NCBI GenBank assembly: GCA_039720395.1
Contig: CM077820.1
Location: 14,779,848 to 14,843,847, forward strand
Reading direction: 5' to 3'
Length of the DNA stretch: 64,000 nt
Source of the DNA: Liquidambar formosana
Lineage: Eukaryota; Streptophyta; Magnoliopsida; Saxifragales; Altingiaceae
Shown: positions 1 through 12,350 of the stretch, piece after piece
How positions within the stretch are numbered: the first letter of the stretch is position 1
Layout: each line of letters starts with the position of its first letter
Notes under the pieces: model-generated
What the model saw: the letters and a program-made list of their open reading frames with translations, nothing else
What the model was told of the DNA's origin: nothing
The model's database searches: none
Made by a program: the position numbers and the translations under genes

Positions 1-2923
1 GTTTCTGCCCATCTTTCTCTTCAGCCTAGCTGCCTTCACTACCATTGCCACATATATCCAGTCTTTGGTTTCATCGACGAACCGGAAATAAGCATATCTC
101 CAATTCTTCTTGAATAGGAGAACCCCTAAAGTTCCGCATAACCCAGTCACGAAGCCTAGCATTACAACGATGCAAAACCATACCTTTTCAGACTCATCTT
201 CTTTGTCCTTTTCTACATAACCATCGGGTGTTGGAGCTTGAGGCGGTTCATCACCTGGGCATTTCTTTGGTAGAGGAGCTCCACAGAGTTCAAGGTTCCC
301 AGCATAAATGGATGGGTCATCAAGAGTTTGGAGCTGATTTCCTGTCGGAATTTGTCCGGAGAAATTGTTGTAAGATAAGTTTAGGTGGCTAAGTGAAGTT
401 AAAGCCGACACGCTTCGTGGAATCAAACCAGAAAGCTGATTTCTAGAGAGGTCAAGAGATTCCAATGACGTCAAGTTCCCTATCTTATTAGGGATGTTTC
501 CAGTAAAATGGTTATGTGACAGATTCAAACCATGTAATCCAGAAAGGATTGTTAGCTCTCCAGGAATCATTCCAACTAGTTTGTTACTTGAAAGGTCCAT
601 GTTTACGACAAGTCGTGATGTTTTCGTAAATTCAAGGGCTCTTCCTTTCAATACCTCCACGACGCTCTGCTTGTCCCACTCCCTTAAATAACTTTGGCTA
701 GGGAATTGTTTCTGAGCCATGCCACTGAGATTTCCAAAACAATGAGGGATTGTTCCCATAAGATTGTTGTTTGCAAGGTCCAAGACTTGCAGCTCAGAAA
801 GTTTACATATCCGTGTAGGGATAGTACCATTGAACATATTCTTTGGTAGCCTCAGAATTTGCAAGTTCCAGAGAATTTATTCTCGCCAAGATTCAAATAC
901 ACCAATCCTGTGGAATTTCCCAAGGCCAAAGGAAGCTCTCCACTAAGACTATTGTTGTTCAAGTGCAACCATTGCAAATTATAAAGGTGCCCAAATGAGC
1001 TTGGAATGGCCCCTGTCAGCTTATTGGATGATAGATTAATAATATTTATTGGTTGAATATTCTTCCAACAGTTAGGAATATTTCCAGATAAGCTGTTTTT
1101 TGAGAGATCTAGATCATAAAAATTTCCTAATTTGCACAAGGAACTTGGTATCGTACCATTTATAAGGTTGTCACTAAGATATAAATTCATTAATGCAGGC
1201 ATCACATCGCCGATATTTTGTGGAAGGGGTCCACTGATCTGGTTGTGAGAGAGATCCAATCCGGAGAGATGCAAATCCTGAAACCATTTCGGGAGAGGTC
1301 CTGAGATGCTAGCATTGGAGAGATCCAGACCTATGACTTCCTTTTGCGTTCTAAGCCATTGTGGAAGAGTCCCAATGTTGCAAGAACTCATATTGAAGTA
1401 ATTGAGTTGAAAGGGAGGTAGCCAATTAGATTTCACCTTGAAGGCCAAACGGTTATTACCAATACTCAAAAATTTCAACCTTGAGAGGTTTGCGAAGTGA
1501 ACTTCTGAGAGTTTACCTTCCAAGGAATTGGAAGAGATGTCTAACCACTTGAGGTCTAAAAGTTGTCCAAGAGAATCTGGAATGGCCCCATTCAAATGAT
1601 TACCAGAAAGATGTAATTCCATCAAGGCCGACGATGCCCCCAGTGTTTCCGGAATGGTCCCATTCAACTGATTGTAAGAAAGGTCTAATTCTCTCAAGGT
1701 TGACAATCTTCCAAGCGAAGCAGGAATCGTACCACTGAATAAATTCCACCTAAGATCAAGCTGATTTAATTTCTTAAGATGTCCTAACCGATCTGACAAA
1801 TGACCACTGAAATTACAACCGGCTAAACTCAGTTCCTCCAAATCATATTCAATGCATCCAGATAAATTTCTCGGAGTTTCTAACTCTCCATGAAGTAGGA
1901 AATTAAAAGACAAATCTAATGATTTCAAGTGACAATGATTCCATAAGATCATTGCTAACCCACCCTCAATGCTATTGAAATCATTGGATGCAAGATTGAG
2001 ATGCACAAGGCTCTGAATATTACCCAACCAAAGTGGAATTGAAGAATTGAAAGAGTTACCGGAAAGATCAAGGACTCTTAGGGAAGTCATGTTTTGAACA
2101 AAATGTGGAACTTGGTCTTGAAATGAATTACCACTAAGATCTAGGTAATAAACAGTAGAAAGAAATGTGGAATTTGTGAAAGCTTGGGAAAGATGAGAGT
2201 TATTGAGTCTACACCCTATCAAGCGTAACACTAATAGAGAAGGAAGCATGTTGAGTACCTGCATCACATTACGAACTCCACCAAGGTCTACCCCGCTCAT
2301 GTCAAGGTGTTGTAGGGAGGATAGACGAGAAACCCATTCAAGACTTTGCATGGCTGGTGTTTTAAGAAATCCCCCAAAATATACATAATCAACGACATAT
2401 ATATAATCAAGATCGAGGACACGCAAGTTGGTGAGATTTCCGAGCTGAGGGGGAACCACTCCACTAAAGTTTGCACAAGAGAGATTTAGATACCTTAGGG
2501 GTTCCATCAAACCCAAGAACTTTGGAATTGGGGTTCCTTGAAAATCGTTCCAACTTAAGTCCAAGTAATTCAAGTATCTCAACTCCAGCAAACCAGAGTT
2601 TATCTCCCTGGCCACTAACCGGCCGTTATATAAGTCCCACACCTGGTGGTAATCTGCAGTGAGGTTTGTCACGCGGAGGTCAAGCTTGACAACATGTCCA
2701 CTACTTGTACTGCAGCTTACCCCTTTCCATTTGCAGCAATCTGCGCCTTTCCAAGAAGAGAGCCTGTGTGAAGGGTCTTTGAGACTTCGTTTGAACTTGT
2801 GAAGAGCTTGTCTCTCTTCTTCTATGCAGCCGAAGCTTGAATTCCCACACACAAGCAGAACTGTGCAGTTTCGATGAACAACAAAGCAAATAAAAGAAGC
2901 CCAGAAGTGTAAAATTTCTCCAT
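1..2923 (-). pseudogene. LRR receptor-like protein (EIX/HcrVf-type RLP), copy 1, frame-broken; 3' end cut by window edge
   Basis: Seen: on the minus strand a 711-codon frame covers an LRR N-terminal cap (acidic ERQALHKFKRSL stretch, then CCKWKGVSC), many ~24-residue LRRs of the plant extracellular type, and stops at 852. In another frame, 1-865 continues the same protein: last LRRs, a C-terminal cap (LCGAPLPKKCPGDEPP), an acidic spacer, one membrane helix (VWFCIVVMLGFVTG) and a short basic tail running off the window. Comparison with copy 2 (39732-43168) explains the breaks. A 34-bp deletion near 865 shifts the frame. A 2-bp CA/GT expansion near 2846-2853 puts the signal peptide, whose ancestral ATG is at 2923, out of frame with the cap. 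Family knowledge: such RLPs sit in the plasma membrane, lack a kinase and signal through partner kinases. Inference: non-functional allele, unless the two lesions are sequencing errors. Confidence 0.85.
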
Positions 2924-2999
2924 GTTCAAGAACAGCAGAAAACCGTTTTTTATCGACCAGGACCATGCATCTGGCTATATATGTCACTTCTAGTAAGAC

Positions 3000-3240
3000 T
3001 TTTTAGACTTTTTAGTCCAGAAAATTACACAAAGAGCTCACCATAACCATCGAAAAAATGGTATCTTTAGCCTTGAGAAGGCGGCAAAGACGTACTCCAT
3101 GACGTCAGTCAAGATGTGGGGAGGAAACTTCCCCAATTGAAACAGAATTGCTTTTAAATGGAAACTTGTACAATTTTTTAAACATTGTGTAAGAAAAATC
3201 AAATTGATGCGTGAATTTATTAATCCTGTTGACTTGACCA
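3000..3240 (-). promoter_or_regulatory. 5' flank of RLP copy 1
   Basis: Shares a block (GTGGGGAGGAAACTTCCCC and neighbouring bases near 3115-3140) with the 5' flank of RLP copy 2 and with several gene-less places in the window. The TATA-containing part kept at other copies is not clearly present here, so this flank looks eroded. Confidence 0.45.
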
Positions 3241-3404
3241 AACCATCAAGGGCCTGTTTAGGGTGTCCAATTTCGAAATTAAATAATTCAACAAATTAAT
3301 TTTACATAGTATCAAAGGCATAAATCTAACATCTTGAATTAACAAATTTAAGAAAATGATAATCCTACATGATAGATTGTGTTTTGAAAATGATAATGAA
3401 GAAC

Positions 3405-3725
3405 TTTTTTTTTTTGATAATAAACGATATGAGAAATTGTATTAATGACTTAAGGACTCCAAATCAACAAGAAAAGGGTCCCGGACAAACTCTAGAACTT
3501 CCTCAATTCATACACATAAGTCCTCAATATGCTTAGCATGTTTGGCCAAGCCATGGGCTACTGCATTACCCTCACAAAGGTTGTGCGAAAAGGACACCAC
3601 CCCACAGGAACAGAGCAGATTCACTGCGGATATCATCAATGATTAATCCTAGCGGGGTGAGCAAAACCTCCTTAGATCTTAAGGCATTAACTGACCGCCA
3701 CACAGTCCCCTTCCAAAGCTACTGA
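3405..3725 (-). mobile_element. 5'-truncated LINE, RNase H C-terminal remnant
   Basis: Read on the minus strand, broken frames give ALEGDCVAVVNALRSKEV, then GNAVAHGLAKHAK, the C-terminal half of a plant LINE-type RNase H domain. This is followed by a 3' tail and an A-run (T-run at 3405-3415 on plus). Stops and frameshifts are present. No target-site duplication was found. Confidence 0.65.
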
Positions 3726-3855
3726 CCACAAACCCACTAAATCCTCTATATAAAACAAATACATTAGAGGGAATCAGGTTTCTCACCTTACAGAAGAGTG
3801 TATGCCTCCTCTAACACTCCCCTTCAGTCTCTTCTCTTCTCTTTCTCTCTCTACT

Positions 3856-3856
<1 letters not shown>

Positions 3857-3902
<46 letters not shown>
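3857..3902. repeat. (CT)n microsatellite
   Basis: Uninterrupted CT dinucleotide run. Confidence 0.95.
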
Positions 3903-3905
<3 letters not shown>

Positions 3906-4215
3906 TCTCCTTCTCTGAGGTTCCTCACAGCCAAAGCTTCCATCTATATATATACCCTTTGCATGAAAATCACATGACACATGGCTTAGAGCATAAGCCA
4001 ATTGTCACCTTAAAGCAAGCCACGCGGTTTTAAGCATATGCCAAATGTCCTTAGGAGGTTGCCATGTGTTGCTGCACTCCTCCCTTCTAATGCCATTCGG
4101 TACTTCCACACAGGCCATATGGCACCCAACTCATGCCATTTGGCTATCCCTTATGTGCCATTTGGCACCCTCACATGCCACTTGTCAAACTATATATATA
4201 TATAAATATGTACAA

Positions 4216-4218
<3 letters not shown>

Positions 4219-4296
<78 letters not shown>
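4219..4296. repeat. Compound (TA)n(TG)n microsatellite
   Basis: A perfect TA run passes directly into a perfect TG run. Confidence 0.95.
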
Positions 4297-4297
<1 letters not shown>

Positions 4298-4384
4298 TTT
4301 TTATTGGGTCGTTACAGTACTGCACTACTACTAATTGTCCAATGAGCTTAACAAAACCAACAAACCAAAAATATTATGTCTGAT

Positions 4385-5165
4385 GAAACACGTATGTACA
4401 CATTGAATAGTTGTTTGATTTTTGGATTGGGTCAAGTGATCCAAACCTCAAGTGGGAACCAACAAGCTAGGAGTAGAGATGTGTTCCCAATTTGTCAAGC
4501 CTCAACACAATTTCAAGTTTCATTTTTCCTTGAAAGATCGTAGAGATCAGTCTTGAAAATAAGTGGGCATCATTCAAGTAATGGATGTGTCAAGATTGCA
4601 AATATTTTTTTTAAATTTTAAATTACAGGATTGTATCACACCACATGAAAGAGAGACCCCTAGTTGGTCTCATTTCACAAGCCAAGTCTTAGCACAGACA
4701 CTTCAATTTGGACCAATAAGAGTTCCCACATTGTTTGCAACAATTTTGAGAAAGATGATTCTTATTTTCCCATTTTCCTTTTTACTTTTTTTAGTATAAT
4801 TAAACACGTGTCTCTTTTATAATGACTAAAAGTTATCATTAGACTAAGACAATTATGATTAAAATTATACATATTTTCCTTTATTTAGGAAGAAATAACT
4901 CAAAATATCAATAGATTTGTTTGCAAATAAAGTGGGAGTTCTTGAAATTCTTTGGTCTCAATTGTGGTCAATTGGTTGGCATCAAATAGAAATATTGCTT
5001 ATTCCAATACACAGAACTTATCTATAGCTCTTATGGACTAGCATACAAGTGAGGGCGAAATCAGGCTAGACTTGACAAAGTTTTGAATATTGGGTATGTG
5101 CTTGGCACTTAACATAATGCACCCTTGTAATCTTATACTCCATAGTATTTAAGTTGGCCATTTTC
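4385..5165. repeat. RLP-cluster intergenic repeat, copy b
   Basis: Marker words include TTGAATAGTTGTTTGATTTT, CACATGAAAGAGAGACCCC, TTTGAGAAAGATGATTCTTG, CAATAGATTTGTTTGCAAAT and GTCTCAATTGTGGTCAATTG, in this order. The same words recur in order at 6410-6860, 8455-8830, 11020-11800, 49020-49230 (later part) and 55425-55815. No coding signal. Inference: duplicated with the RLP cluster. Confidence 0.7.
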
Positions 5166-5610
5166 TTCTCTCCCTTTTTTTTTTTTTTTTTCTTTTTTTT
5201 TTTCTTTTTGGGGGGGGGGGATTTTACCCTTTTTTGAAAACATATTTTTGAGAACGCGCAGTAGCCAAAAAAGCTAACCTCAGAAACTTATCTATTATAC
5301 ATAAGACGATTACTAAAATCAAAGAAGACAACATCCAAGTAGTTACACTGAAATTGTGATTTCTATAACGAATCTTGCTATCTAAGGTGTAAAACTATTT
5401 TCCACTTTGATTGGCGGTACCATAAGTTATTCCACGATACATGTACCTGAAAAAAAATACGGAGTAATAAAAAAAAGATGAAAATAATGTCAAATATTTA
5501 GCATAAACTTTTTCATTGATTACAAATCAAAAGGAAGAACAAAAAAAAAAATAATAATAATAATAATAATAAACGAAGAGAGAGAGAATTTAAAGGCATG
5601 CATTTTAGAA
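5166..5610. other. Gene-less AT-rich stretch
   Basis: Holds a T-run/G-run at about 5175-5220 and an ATA triplet run at about 5550-5570. No gene seen. Confidence 0.6.
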
Positions 5611-5619
5611 AATAAATTC

Positions 5620-6310
5620 CTACTTCTAGTAAAAATCGTAGTCAAAATAACTACACAGACTCTATGAAGGAAAAGTGCTACCAATTCATTTGCAATAGTT
5701 GCTGTCTCATGATTTGATGTAAAGCTATAAAGTGGGCAAAGAGTCTATGAAGTCAGTCAAGGCATGGGGGAGGAAACTTCCCCAATTGAAATCAAATTAA
5801 TGGTTTTCAGTTTGGGACTAGTGGGCGGCACAAGATAAAAACAGAATACAAAATTTTAAATGGCTTTTTAAATTAAAAAAAAAAAAAAGGGTTTGTCAAA
5901 TGATTAGGTTAACGGGATGAGTTTTAACTCAATATTTGATTTGCTCAAAGCATTTTTAAAAGGAAAATGCATTCTATAAGGAAAAAATAATAATAATAAT
6001 TAGTGCATAAGTACATGTCTTCATGGCAATTCTATCTTCATTTAAACTGATAATTAGTGCACTACTCTATTGTTACGACTCTGAATACACATGCTCCTTG
6101 ATGATCCCAGCCTTATGTCTAATTTTAATGACAGATTTTATAATATATGTTGCCTTCTTATGTTTCTTTACTCATTTTCACGTCTAGGAAGAATAGTAGT
6201 CAAAATTACTGCACAGACTCTATGAAGGAAAAAAAACCTGTCAATTCATTGCAATAGTCGATGTCTGATGATTTGATATAAAGATATATTTAGCCGTGAG
6301 TAGTGGGCAA
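5620..6310 (-). repeat. Orphan RLP 5' flanks (two partial copies)
   Basis: Two partial copies (5630-5860 and about 6180-6310) of the block that lies upstream of the RLP start codons: CTATGAAGGAAAA, a CATGATTTGATATAAAG-type TATA region (TTTATATCA on minus), then, in the first copy, GAGTCTATGAAGTCAGTCAA and GGGGAGGAAACTTCCCCAATTG. No RLP coding sequence follows on either side. Confidence 0.6.
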
Positions 6311-6409
6311 AGACTTAATAGTCGATGTCTCATGTAACCGTTTTCTATCTTCAATGCAGTATTTCTATTGTTCGATAAAAAAAAAACGAAAAAAGGAAAA
6401 AAAAAAACA

Positions 6410-6860
6410 AGTGATCAGTCTAGCTGGAAAATAAGTGGGCATCATTTATGTTCATGACCATCCACAATTCTGTTCAAAAGAACACACCAATTTCATGAAG
6501 GTGTTGGATGTGTGAAGATTACAACGTTCGAATGCATATTTTTTATTACAAGATTGTATCACACGACATGAAAGAGGGACCCCTAATTGGTCTCCATTCA
6601 CAAGCCGGTTCTTAGCACAGATACCTCAATTTAGACTAATAAGAGTTTCTACATTGTTTGAAACAATTTTGAGAAAGCTGATTCTTGTTTTTCCTCTTCC
6701 TTTTTCTTTCCATTTTGTTGTTGAGTAAAACTAACATGTGTCATCTTACCCATAAGGACTAAAAGTTATCATTAGACTAAGACAACTATGATTGAAACTA
6801 TATATATTTTTCTCTGTTTAGGAAGAAATAACTCAAAAAATCAATAGATTTGTTTGCAAA
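6410..6860. repeat. RLP-cluster intergenic repeat, copy d
   Basis: Same ordered words as 4385-5165 (GTGGGCATCATT, GGTGTTGGATGTGT, CACGACATGAAAGAGGGACC, GACTAAAAGTTATCATTAGA). No gene. Confidence 0.65.
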
Positions 6861-8454
6861 TAAAGCGACTTACGTTTCATTGTATTCTATGATAAACTTC
6901 ATATGGGTCATTTGTGTATGTAATGTTTATCGTTTGGATAATAAATCTGGTAGGCCTTAACCCCCACCCTCCTAGCATGTGTGTTTTTTTAATAAAAAAT
7001 AAAATAAATAAAGAAAAGGCACCCAATGAACTTGGTTTAACGGGTGACAAATAAAAAAATTTAATCAGATAATGCATCCCTAATTAAAATTAAGAATACT
7101 TTGCGTATTTTTTACGCCCAAATAAATTGGACCTTAAAGTCCTACAAAACTAGTCATACAAAGAGTCGGCTAAAGAAAAGGACTAGTTAAAAAAGGGACT
7201 CAATCGACAACTTGGCACGTAAATGCAAAGAAGACTAGAAGAGGTTATACATTAATTTCCAATGGATACCATGGAATACTATCCATCCATGGGGTGGGAT
7301 TTCTCACTCTGGTTTGTCCACTTATATCTTGCACTATGCCTCAAAATATCCTTGGCTAAAAAATTAAAATACACGGGCATTAATCATGATTCATCACCAA
7401 CCATTAAATTTGGTCATCTTGAATTTGAGCATCTCTATCCGTGAGGATTAGGGCGTCACATTTTATGAAGTCAGTTCTACAAAATGTATTGGATACGGCA
7501 ATAGTACATTGTCCAAATGCAGATTTTCTGTCATTTTTTTCTTTTTTTTTGGTCACACGACATGTGGCAGAGACCCTTGTCGATCCCTATCATCAACCTA
7601 TTTTTCCCGATTGCATACTACTGTTTTCCATTACTATCTAAAACAAAATCAAATGCTCCAAATTGTTAATCCAGCTGATTTTGTACACTGGATTTACTTG
7701 ATGATCGAAACACATCGATTAGTGAATATTCATGATCATTCTTTGTTGCTGATGTGGCAAATTTTTATGGTGACTTAGCCAAACTTGACATATGCCATTA
7801 AAATGACCCAATTAGCACAACAGTTCCCTAAATCTCAATTCATAATCTTGTTGATGAATTTATCTGATTCTTAAATTAGAAACATTTCTAAAACCACTGA
7901 GAAGTAAAGCTTGCGTCTAAACCTCATAGGCTTGAAGTATTATTAAAAGAAAGAAGAAAGAATACAATAGAAGAAATGAGTAAGAAAAATAAACAATAAA
8001 GAAAAGCCGGTATTGGTGCCTTATAATTGTTACAATTCAGCTCACAAAAGAAGCAAAATTAGCTAAGAAGGACGAAACCTATATTGAGACGAAAACTAAA
8101 AATATCAGCTGAAAGTGGGTTCCACCTTTGAATTTGATTGGAAATCTCAAATTCGAGATATGTAGCAAAGCCCAATATTATTATACATCATGTATGCTGA
8201 ATTTCAAGATAATTGGAGATTAGAAATTAGCTCATTTGTAAATTGCCCCTAAATTATAATTTTATTTATAAAATAAATGTAAGTTTATGTACAGATTAAA
8301 TGCTTTTTGATATCTGATTAACTTAAAATTCAGCATGCATGAGGTGCATGAATATAATATCTAATCTAACAATTAAATTAGCTAAATGTTAAGATATTGA
8401 GAAAGTTTTATACTAAATGTAAACATATCCCTTCCCATCCACATATACTTCGTT
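6861..8454. other. Gene-less stretch, partly RLP-flank repeat
   Basis: About 7085-7460 matches the ACGCCCAAATAAA..TGGAC / GTGAGGATTGGGGCATTGCATT family also found at 9420-9950, 12235-12870, 28010-28260, 29580 and 44560. Near 7555-7660 a stretch related to 29780-29910 occurs. The rest is AT-rich without recognisable features. Confidence 0.55.
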
Positions 8455-10130
8455 ATCACATTGAATACACATTGAATAGTTGTTTGATTTTTGAATTGGG
8501 TCAAGTGATCAAAGCCCCAAGTAGGACCCAACAAGAATAGAGATGTATTCCCAATTTGTCAAGCCTTTACACAATTCCAAGTTTCATTAAATTTCCCTTG
8601 AAAGATCGTAGATCAGTCTCGAAAATATGTGGGCATCATTCATGTTCATGACCATCTAGGCACCCACCAATATGACCATCTTGAAAGGTAAGGATTGCGG
8701 TATTAATTGCATTTGATAAAGTCAAGTAAATGGATGTATTCAAAAGAAGACACCAATGTCGTGACCATCCAGGCACCCACCAAATATGACCATCTTGTTT
8801 TCCTTTTGAGAAAGATGATTCTTGTTTTCCTCTTTTTTTTTTTTTGCTTTCCCTTTTTTCTTCTAAAATTTATTGGGCGTGAACTCGCTCACTTTCACCT
8901 CTTACCTCTCCTCTCTCTGCCATGAAAGTTCAACTAGTGGGTGGCAAAAGATAGAATAAAAATCAAGTTTAAATGGGCTTAAAATAGTAATAATTTTGCC
9001 AAAAAATTATGTTGATTAGATGAGTTTTAATCATTTGATTTGCATAATACATTTTTCTAAAAATTCTATCAGAAAAATCAAATTAATGTGCAAAACCCAA
9101 AAGTTAATGGATGCTGATCATTTCTTGCAGCTGACGCCATGGAATTCTATGGTCACTTAGCCAAACTTGACATTTGCTCACACCCTTTGACCAAGATTTT
9201 GTGTGATACAAATCAATTGGATGATCAAGCTAGCACTAGCATAGCAACCAATGGCCATCCTCTGATCGAGTTCCCAATTTACAAAGCTTTGATAGATATA
9301 GAGTGAATATTCATTGTGTATTGTACTCTCTGCGTATGTGCTAAAGAGCTATTAATCATGAGATCTAAAGGTGGATTTTTCCAATAAAATGTCTAGTGAG
9401 ATGATGAATACTTGGTGTATTTTTTACGCCCAAATAATGTGGACTCTAAAGTCCAGCAGTACTAAAAAAAAAAAAAAGAACAAAAAGACTTGGGACAATA
9501 CTCATGAAGACTTGGGCGCGCAAAAAAACAAAAAGACTAGAAATTTGGCATTTCTTTGTGATATTTTTTGCCCTAAGGAGTCTCCCTTTATCCTGTTTTT
9601 TACTCTCTCCTACTATCTAAGCCTCATAGTTTTGCTAAAAAAAAGAAAAAGATTTTCTTTATTTTCTGAGGTCATGAAAATAACTTGACACCAAAATGCA
9701 TACGACAGATTATATATGAATTTTCCAATGAATACCGTCGAATATTGCCCATATATATCTATGGTGTGAAATTTCTCACTTGATGTTATTACTTGCACTA
9801 CACATCAAATGATCCTTAGTCCAAAAAATACACCGCATTAATCATGCATGATTCATGACCAACCATCGAATATGGTCATCTTCAAATCCACTATCTCTAC
9901 CCGTAAGGATTGGGGTATTGCATTTTATGAAGTCAGTCAATAAATGTCGTATTTGAAAAAACACATCAATGTCATGAAACGTGTTAGATATGGCAAATGC
10001 ATAATTTCTTTCACAAAAAATTTTCACATGGCATGGTATGTGACATCTACCCTTGTTGAGTTGTTGGTCCACGACTTGGAATTGCTAGTCTACAGCAGGC
10101 TTTTCTTGGTAATATTTCTACTCTAAAGTA
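8455..10130. repeat. RLP-cluster intergenic repeats, copies f and g
   Basis: 8455-8830 repeats the TTGAATAGTTGTTTGATTTT unit. 8930-9130 repeats the upstream-flank unit (GTGGGTGGCAAAAGATAGAA). 9135-9460 repeats the unit GGAATTCTATGGTCACTTAG through ATTGTACTCTCTGCG, and 9840-9990 the GGGGTATTGCATTTTATGAA unit. Same modules as upstream of RLP copy 2, order partly conserved. No gene. Confidence 0.6.
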
Positions 10131-10955
10131 TCTCCCATTTTTGCTCTTCCTTTCTCTCCTGCTTTCTAAGCCTCATGGTTTTTCTATAATATTGCTACGT
10201 GTCTTGATGAAAATTTAAAATCACAATTTGTGCACCGATTTATTTTTACAATATATGCTGCCTTTTATTCAAGTACTTATTTGGCTATTTGAATCGAGGA
10301 CTACGAAAAATGTTGCCCATATAAACGCCTTTGACTATGTGTCTGTAACAATTAAATGGAAGTAAAGCCAACTGCCTTCTCTCCCTTTTTTATTCTTCTG
10401 CGAATGGCCAATTGTCATTCAACTCCACATGCAAGTAAACCAATACTCCAATTGATTCAGTCAGATGATTTCCTCCTTTGCCCATCTTACCTTGGAGGAA
10501 AAAAGGCACCAATAATTGATTTGTATTATTTTATTATTCATTTTTTGTTATTCAATTTTTTTTTCCTACGAATGGCCAATTGGCCATTCAACTCTATAAG
10601 TAAACCAATAGTTGATGGCGAGTTACAGATTGGTCTAGTTATTGGCAAATAATTACGTGTCAATATAATCTAATAGTCATTCCCAATTAAGTTAGGAGTC
10701 ATATATTACGAAGTTAGTAGTCATATTTGATTATTTGTCCATAGCCGGACCAATTTGTAATTCCCCCACAATTGATTCAGTCATGTGATTTTCTCCCTTA
10801 GGCATCTTACCCTTTGGGAAAAGAAAAAAGAACTGATAATTCATTTAGTAAACAATAATATTATTTTATTATTAATTTTCTACTAGATTTTATAAACTTT
10901 CTTATATTTATGTATACTAATTTGTTATGACAGGCTGATGTTGGGCCGCATTATG
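10131..10955. repeat. Gene-less stretch with a diverged internal duplication
   Basis: CGAATGGCCAATTG plus CATTCAACTC occurs near 10400 and again near 10568. CAATTGATTCAGTCA followed by a CATCTTACC block occurs near 10450 and again near 10770. Only non-coding AT-rich DNA is seen. Confidence 0.5.
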
Positions 10956-12030
10956 CTACCAATTGTCTAATGAGCTGAACAAAACCAACAAACCAAATAT
11001 ATTACGTCTAACTAAACACGTATATACACGTTGAATAGTTGTTTGATTTTTGGATTGGGAATTTGGGCAAAGTGATCCAAGCCTCAAGTGGAACCAACAA
11101 GAAATAGATATGTGTTCCCAATTTGTCAAGCCTCAATACAATTCCAAGTTCCATTTTTCCTAAAAATATCCTAGATCAGTCAGGAAAATAGGCGGGCATC
11201 ATTCAAGTTCGTGGATACGGTCATCTTCAAACGTGAGGATGGCGGTATTAATTGTACTTGATAAAGTCAAGTAAATGGATGTGTTCAAAAGAAGACACCA
11301 CTATCGTGAAGGTGTTGGATGTGTCAAGATTACATTGCTCCAATAATGCAGATTTTTTGTTACAAGCTAGATTGTATCACACGACATGAAAGAGAGACCC
11401 CAAGTTGGTCTCCATTCACAAGTTGGGTCTTAGCACAAACACCTCCATTTGGAACAATAAGAGTTTCCACATTGTTTGAAACAATTTTGGGAAAGATGAT
11501 TCATGTTTTTCATTTTCCTTTTTCTTTCCATTTTTTTGTTGAGTAGAACTTTTGTAAGGATTAAAAGTTATCATTAGACTGAGACAATTATGATTAAAAC
11601 TATATATATTTCCCTTATTTAGGAAGAAATAACTCAAAATATCAATAGATTTGTTTGCAAATAAAGTGGGAGTTCTTGGAATTCTTTGGTCTCAATTGTG
11701 GTCAATTGGTTGGCGTCAAAAAGAAATATTGCTTCTTCCATTACATAGAACTCATGTCTAGCTCTTATGAACTAGGATACAAGTGAGGACGAAATCTAAG
11801 CGCATTGTAACAAAATGGACCCTTTGACTAAGATTTTGTGCAACACAAATCAATTGAATGATGAGGAAAGCCCAACAATCTGTGGTCCATCCCTAGAATA
11901 AGATTAAGAATGCTAAACATCTCGATGCTTAGACAAAAATCGTTTGTGCTAATGAGCTATTAAGCATGAGACCTAAAAATGGATTGAAACGTTAGATCAT
12001 ATAATGCACCCCTAGAATTAAGATTAAAAA
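10956..12030. repeat. RLP-cluster intergenic repeat, copy h
   Basis: Long copy of the 4385-5165 unit, then the CCTTTGACTAAGATTTTGTG / AGCATGAGACCTAAAAATGG unit also found at 44285-44480 upstream of RLP copy 2. No gene. Confidence 0.65.
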
Positions 12031-12184
12031 TAATTATCTCCCATTCCTATAGGCCTCCTTTTCATTTAAAAATATTTTAAAATTTTTGTCACATTCTAAA
12101 AGTCAACGATTTTTTTTTATTTTATTTCCTAAAATATCTTTAAAATGATATTATTTTTTTTCTTTGTTTTGTATACTCGAGAGC
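12030..12184. mobile_element. Decayed Stowaway-type MITE fragment
   Basis: Interior words TTTTGTCACATTCTAAAAGTC and TTTCCTAAAATATCTTTAAA match the intact Stowaway element at 46522-46781. The terminal repeats are worn. Confidence 0.55.
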
Positions 12185-12350
12185 AAAATTGAAATGCATG
12201 TTTTTTAATATAAAAAAATAGGCAATCAATATTCTTGACGCCCAAATAAACTGGACCATAAAGTCTCAAAATTGAAATGCATGTTTTTTAATATAAAAAA
12301 ATAGGCAATCAATATTCTTGACGCCCAAATAAACTGGACCATAAAGTCTC
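12185..12350. repeat. Perfect 83-bp tandem duplication
   Basis: 12185-12267 and 12268-12350 are identical units beginning AAAATTGAAATGCATG and ending AAAGTCTC. They span a junction between MITE-type sequence and the RLP-flank module. Identity indicates a very recent event or an assembly artefact. Confidence 0.9.

Larger units (their letters stand above)
3726..4384. other. Gene-less stretch with microsatellites
   Basis: Contains (CT)n at 3857-3902, (TA)n at 4219-4260 and (TG)n at 4261-4296. Between about 4040 and 4190 there are irregular repeats of TGCCATTTGGCA-like words. The open frames here are products of the simple repeats. Confidence 0.7.

Noticed and set aside
3783..4001. 72-codon minus-strand frame rich in Arg-Glu
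   Set aside because: Product of the CT microsatellite.
4045..4383. 112-codon plus-strand frame
   Set aside because: Most of it is translated TA and TG microsatellite (alternating Tyr-Ile and Val-Cys); no start context or homologue.
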